The notes under the pieces are model-generated. The model saw only the letters and a program-made list of their open reading frames with translations, was not told the origin of the DNA and searched no databases. The position numbers and the translations under genes are program-made. From NCBI RefSeq assembly GCF_964355755.1, contig NC_092674.1:28694001-28758000 (forward strand): DNA of 64,000 nt. The letters run 5' to 3'. This document shows, piece after piece, positions 60,166 through 64,000 of this stretch. This stretch comes from Antedon mediterranea. Its lineage: Eukaryota > Echinodermata > Crinoidea > Comatulida > Antedonidae. Each line of letters begins with the position of its first letter. Position 1 is the stretch's first letter.

Positions 60166-60480
60166 CCGGGCTTTGATTAAGAGGCAAACCAAATTTTACA
60201 AAACTTATAAGTTACATTGGACCTCCAGTTCACTGGTCTAAAACTATGGGATAATGTACTACCAGTTCCCCCGTCGTCAAAAGAAGAGTTTAAACGACAC
60301 CTCTAATGTTAATTTGCTTTAACAGTTTTTTGGTACTCTAAAAACTAGTGAGTCATTACATTTTTGTCCTGTTTCCGGTTACCGTGTTGTCCTGTTTTCT
60401 TTTTTAGTTTTATGGGTTGCCCCACACACATGGAGGTATACCTTCATGCCTCACTCACACAAGCTTTTGCTTTTGGGATT
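60166..60480 (+). mobile_element. 3' end of a non-LTR retrotransposon (reverse-transcriptase C-terminus relic)
   Basis: A plus-strand frame (about 60218-60306) reads LQFTGLKLWDNVLPVPPSSK and on to FKRHL-stop. The LWDNVLP...S...FK..L pattern is the usual C-terminal signature of CR1/L2/jockey-type ORF2 proteins. Upstream stops show decay. The following ~170 bp would be its 3' UTR. Confidence 0.55.
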
Positions 60481-60690
60481 TTTTCCCCACTTAGTTTAAT
60501 CAATGATTATGCCTAAACCTTATAAATAGAAATAATGTTACTTTAATTGATTGAGAGTTTGAGACTGATTTTACTGTTCTTAGCTCTCCCACATAACTAA
60601 TTGCTGTGGACGTAAAGTGAATTGCAGTTTCAATCGGTTTCCAAAAAATGTTCTAACATACATTTTAGATGGAGTCGAGATTTGGAAACA
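60481..60690. other. No feature recognised
   Basis: Non-coding sequence between the retrotransposon relic and the phosphatase 5' exon. Confidence 0.35.
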
Positions 60691-60857
60691 AGGGGAGGAG
60701 GTGGAAAAGGGAGAGAATGATAAGAAGAGGAGAGATCGGAGAATAAATAGATCGGAGATTATAGATCTATAGAGGGCGACATTTCTGCATCATGAAAATT
60801 TACAAAGATGGTGATTTGATCGCTAGAAGTTAAGAGGAAGCAAAGCAAATACACAAG
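60691..60857 (+). promoter_or_regulatory. Possible promoter and non-coding first exon of the PP2C gene
   Basis: A purine-rich, AGGGCGAC-containing stretch ends in a plausible donor (ACACAAG|GTAAATTG) at 60857. The next coding exon begins at an acceptor at 62363, giving a 1.5-kb 5' intron. The start site is not determinable here. Confidence 0.4.
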
Positions 60858-61457
60858 GTAAATTGTCATCTTTAACTGACCTTATATGTAATTAAGTATA
60901 TTTGTAGTATTACAGTGACAATATAAAAGAGTATATGCTTCGAAAAGATCAATTTCGTTGTTATTTGAAAGAAAAATACTAACATTAATGTGAGACACCA
61001 TGTTGTTTTCCATTCCGGCCGATTTGGGCAGCCAATGTTGTCGCGCTGGAAAGGCCTGGGGGTTGGCAGCCTAGCTTACCTTCCTGCACATCATGAGCCG
61101 TAAGCGGCTGGCCTACTACAGTAGTACTTAGCCTAAGCCTGAATGATAGTGTTATTTTAGCCTATTTATTTTCAAGGAACGTATCGCATACATTATTTCC
61201 AACTTTTTAACTGTACTAATACTAAAACAGGTTTTAAACAAAATAATTTATGAATATGATGGGCCTCAATCAACTCAGTCAGGGATAGCCTACTACTACA
61301 GTACAATAATCTACAGACAGCAGAGAGACAGTGGTACAGTGTACTACTACTAGGCCTAGGCCTCCTACTTACACTACTATCTAGCCTATGCCTAATGATT
61401 AATAGTAACTAAAAAATATGCCTACTATATTGTACATTAATGAAGGCCTAGTTAGGT

Positions 61458-61676
61458 CTAGCCTAGGCTTGTTGTATTGAAAACCTAGCTAGACCTAGGC
61501 CTAGTCTGATTTTATACAGTATGTTTTGTAGTAATGTTAAGTTTTGACTACAAATTGTGAATGCAACTAGCCTAGGCTTGTTGTATTGAAAACCTAGCTA
61601 GACCTAGGCCTAGTCTGATTTTTATACAGTATGTTTTGTAGTTATGTTAAGTTTTGACTACAAATTGTGAATGCAA
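61458..61676. repeat. Direct tandem duplication, 109-bp unit, two copies
   Basis: CTAGCCTAGGCTTGTTGTAT to GACTACAAATTGTGAATGCAA occurs at 61458-61566 and again at 61567-61676 with one or two differences, indicating a recent event. The unit is rich in CTAGGCCTAG words. Confidence 0.95.
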
Positions 61677-62363
61677 CATGTTGGAGCATTATATACCATT
61701 ATTATTATTATTATTTTATAAGTGGATCAATTGGATCTACACTCAAGATAATATTTTTGTAAATCTTTTGTAAATCAAGTCTTTTAGAAACCCATTTTAA
61801 AATATTATAAAAATGTTTTTCTCCAGTCATTTTTTAAATCATTCCTGTACATTTCTTATTGTTAAGATTAGAATTAAGAATCCAAATAACCATTGACAGC
61901 GAATATCTTTAAAGATACAGCAACTGTTTGATTAAACTCATTCAACAGTAACTTTATTCACTGCTCTAAATATAGATGTAACACAATACCAAAGTTTTAC
62001 AGTTACTTAACAAAGGCCTTCGTTTAACCTTACTGTAGCTGCTATCTACTGTTATTCTTCAGTCAACCAAGTCATTAAATGATGTTTTGTTTTTGTATTT
62101 CTTGCTTAGAAAGACCACATACTTTTTTGCTTTTATGTGACATAAAAATGCAACTTTATTGTTTAATATTTCAAATTATGTTCTGGTAAACACATTGTAG
62201 GTTCAAATCATATGTTGGACAATTAGGTATACACAACGCGCTGAATAAGGTTATGTTTTAAGCACTAACACTGTACTAAGCAGAGGATGGGGAGATGCTC
62301 TCCCCACACACCTTTTTTAAACTGCCTGAATTAAGAGTAAAAGTAATTTTTTTTCATTTACAG
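61677..62363. other. PP2C 5' intron, remainder
   Basis: AT-rich intron. The acceptor TTTCATTTACAG ends at 62363. Confidence 0.45.
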
Positions 62364-62365
62364 AA

Positions 62366-63872
62366 ATGGGTCAAACTTTGTCAGAGCCGGTAACGGTTAA
62401 GGAAACATCGTCTTGTGAAAATAGTTTTTTTAAAGTTGGATCATCCTGTATGCAGGGATGGCGTATCAGTATCCTTGTTGTTTGAATGAAATTAATATTT
62501 GTTATTATATTATTAAATTATATTACTTACGGTTAGAATCCCAAGAGTAAACATTCGGGATCAATCAAAATGTCCCTTGATGCTTGGTTCACACTAGAGA
62601 ACAAAATGCAAGCGTGTTGACCAATGACAAGTGACAGTTAGAATAATCTATCGCTTGTGATTGGTCAAATTACTTGCATTGCACTTACATTCTTGCATGG
62701 TGTCTTAGTGGGAACCAAGCATTAATATGTTATGGACAGGGTTGGCCTTAGTTTTAAAAACTTATTCTGTATTTCCCCTTGTTCAGTTCATAAGAAATGT
62801 CCTCCCCCCCCCCCTCCCTGGGTGTCCCCACACCCTGAATATAAGTGCCCCACAGTGTTTATCATGATATGTTTGTATAACTTATAACAATTCATTTATT
62901 TTTCTTTTATTTTGCTATATTGTCCATAAAATAAAAGGCCATAGATTTGAAAATATAGCAAATCTAAATTTTTAAATTTAAGATAGTAAATAATATATTC
63001 TAACCTTGAAAAAAAAAAAATCAATTTAATATTGTTTTGACATACCAATCAAGATGTCGGCAACAACTGTGATAATGAAACCCACTGTCATTGATGGCAT
63101 CTTAAAAAGCTATTTATAGACACTCATATTTCAACAGATAATTAAATATTGCCTGTGCACAGTTCTGGGGATGCCTCTTATACAGTAGGTCAAAGGCCAA
63201 TTCATTTGTTGTTGATCAAGTACAGTATTGTGTTTTCATTGATGATTTTTCTTGCGTGTATGTTTGATGGCTCAGCTGTGGCTGCTAGCTAATTTAATTT
63301 GTTTGATATATTTTGACCTAATGTTCATTTTAAATTTTGATGCCTTCCTAAAATAAACATATCATCAACGTAATTACCATTAATGTTGGAATTTTATTTG
63401 AAAACAAACCATAATCATCTCGTTTAAACTCCTTTAATTAAATATTTTATCAAAATTGAATGAAAACTTTTTTATTTTACAACTTTATTAATAGACAAAT
63501 TAATGTTATATTAGCGCTTATTATTAGAAAATCGGATTATTTTTTAATAAATTAGTGTTTGGAAATTTATGCAAATATTTATTTCATTTTTCAAGGAAAA
63601 TTGGCTTTGGTTTCTGGAAAAATGTTTCTGACATAAATGGTTTTTTAAAAGGGGTCTGCATTTTGTTAACTTGTATGCAAAATTGTTTTTTAGAAATTTA
63701 CAGTTATGCCTCTTGTGGTGGTTGTTTAAATTGTTTTCACTCAAAGTGTATGAAATAAATATTTCCTTTACTGAGCTAATTTCACTAGATATGGAAGATG
63801 CCCACACACAGCTACTCTCTCTTGGTGACTCAGAAGGCACCGCGTTCTTTGCAGTGTACGATGGCCACGGGG
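62366..63872 (+). CDS. PP2C-family Ser/Thr phosphatase (PPM1A-like), first two coding exons
   Basis: Metal-dependent PPM phosphatase. Exon 1 62366-62468 (MGQTLSEPVTVKETSSCENS ... GSSCMQGWRI) and exon 2 63789-63872 (NMEDAHTQLLSL ... FFAVYDGHG), joined through an A|AT codon. The metal-binding acidic residues E37, D38 and D59-G60 (VYDGHG) fall at the PPM positions. The MGQTLSEPVT N-terminus, a myristoylation-type glycine start, is characteristic of the invertebrate PP2C exemplified by C. elegans T23F11.1 and also resembles PPM1G. The donor after exon 2 (GG|GTAAGTAG) leads beyond the window, so about 80% of the protein is missing. Intron 1 contains a MITE at 62580. Confidence 0.9.
62580..62725. 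mobile_element. GACGCAACGC-type MITE in PP2C intron
   Basis: ATGCTTGGTTCACACTAGAG and CTTAGTGGGAACCAAGCATT ends. Interior GTGTTGACCAATGACAAGTG / TCGCTTGTGATTGGTCAAAT. Confidence 0.85.
62726..63788. other. PP2C intron, remainder
   Basis: AT-rich intron with a poly-C run near 62803-62812. The acceptor TTTCACTAG ends at 63788. Confidence 0.5.
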
Positions 63873-64000
63873 GTAAGTAGAAACAAGGTGGTGGGGTATG
63901 ACCAAAAAAGGTATTGTACAACTGGAGGCTTAACTCCTAGTCAAAAAGCATCAGAGAGAGACATTTGGATGGCTCCATCTTCAATTGACCCATCAGAAGT
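63873..64000. other. PP2C intron, start, cut by window end
   Basis: Begins with the donor GTAAGTAG; no further exon. Confidence 0.6.

Noticed and set aside
60032-60241. Open frame with RERERGEGG repeats
   Set aside because: Translation of the GA microsatellite continuing into a retrotransposon relic in the wrong frame.

Overview
The window is animal (deuterostome-like) nuclear DNA. It is AT-rich. Its genes are split by GT-AG introns, and intergenic and intronic space is crowded with short inverted-repeat transposons. The palindromic octamer TAGGCCTA is strikingly frequent. The gene content (an intronless TRIM-type gene, echinoderm/ambulacrarian-style dispersed repeats, a metazoan VPS37A-CNOT7 pair) makes an invertebrate deuterostome such as an echinoderm the best guess. 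That assignment is inference, not proof.

Layout. 1-8.7 kb: no convincing gene; several DNA-transposon relics, including a 2.65-kb foldback element (3827-6481) with arms built of ~20-bp subrepeats. 8.7-11.1 kb: a single-exon TRIM-like gene (RING, B-box, coiled coil, filamin repeat, divergent C-terminus), plus strand. 11.6-11.8 kb: a likely promoter and first coding exon of an unidentified plus-strand gene. 13.5-15.8 kb: a three-exon minus-strand gene for a small Lys/Glu-rich coiled-coil protein. 16-28 kb: mostly repeat-rich, gene-poor DNA.

28.0-32.6 kb (minus) is VPS37A (ESCRT-I), with eight exons resolved. 33.7-37.5 kb (plus) is CNOT7/8-type CAF1 deadenylase, with six exons and all DEDD residues present. 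The two are arranged head to head about 1.16 kb apart, as CNOT7 and VPS37A are in human, so this looks like a deeply conserved bidirectional pair. 41.0-47.0 kb (minus) is a stand-alone Maf/ASMTL-type nucleotide pyrophosphatase gene. Its 3.9-kb second intron contains a large inverted duplication of a broken element (42493-46334) whose frame carries motifs suggestive of a FEN/XPG-like nuclease.

47.7-51.3 kb and 55.3-58.5 kb (both minus) are tandem paralogues of FAXDC2, a membrane di-iron fatty-acid/sterol hydroxylase, with matching exon structure. 62.4-63.9 kb (plus) holds the first two coding exons of a PP2C-family (PPM1A-like) phosphatase that runs out of the window.

The genes look like independent housekeeping genes, not a functional cluster. 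The clearest structural themes are conserved pairing (VPS37A/CNOT7), local duplication (FAXDC2) and heavy colonisation of introns by a few miniature transposon families. One of these has at least 16 copies here, 13 of them between 29 and 58 kb. Exon boundaries were placed by eye from splice signals, reading frame and family knowledge; no alignment was run.
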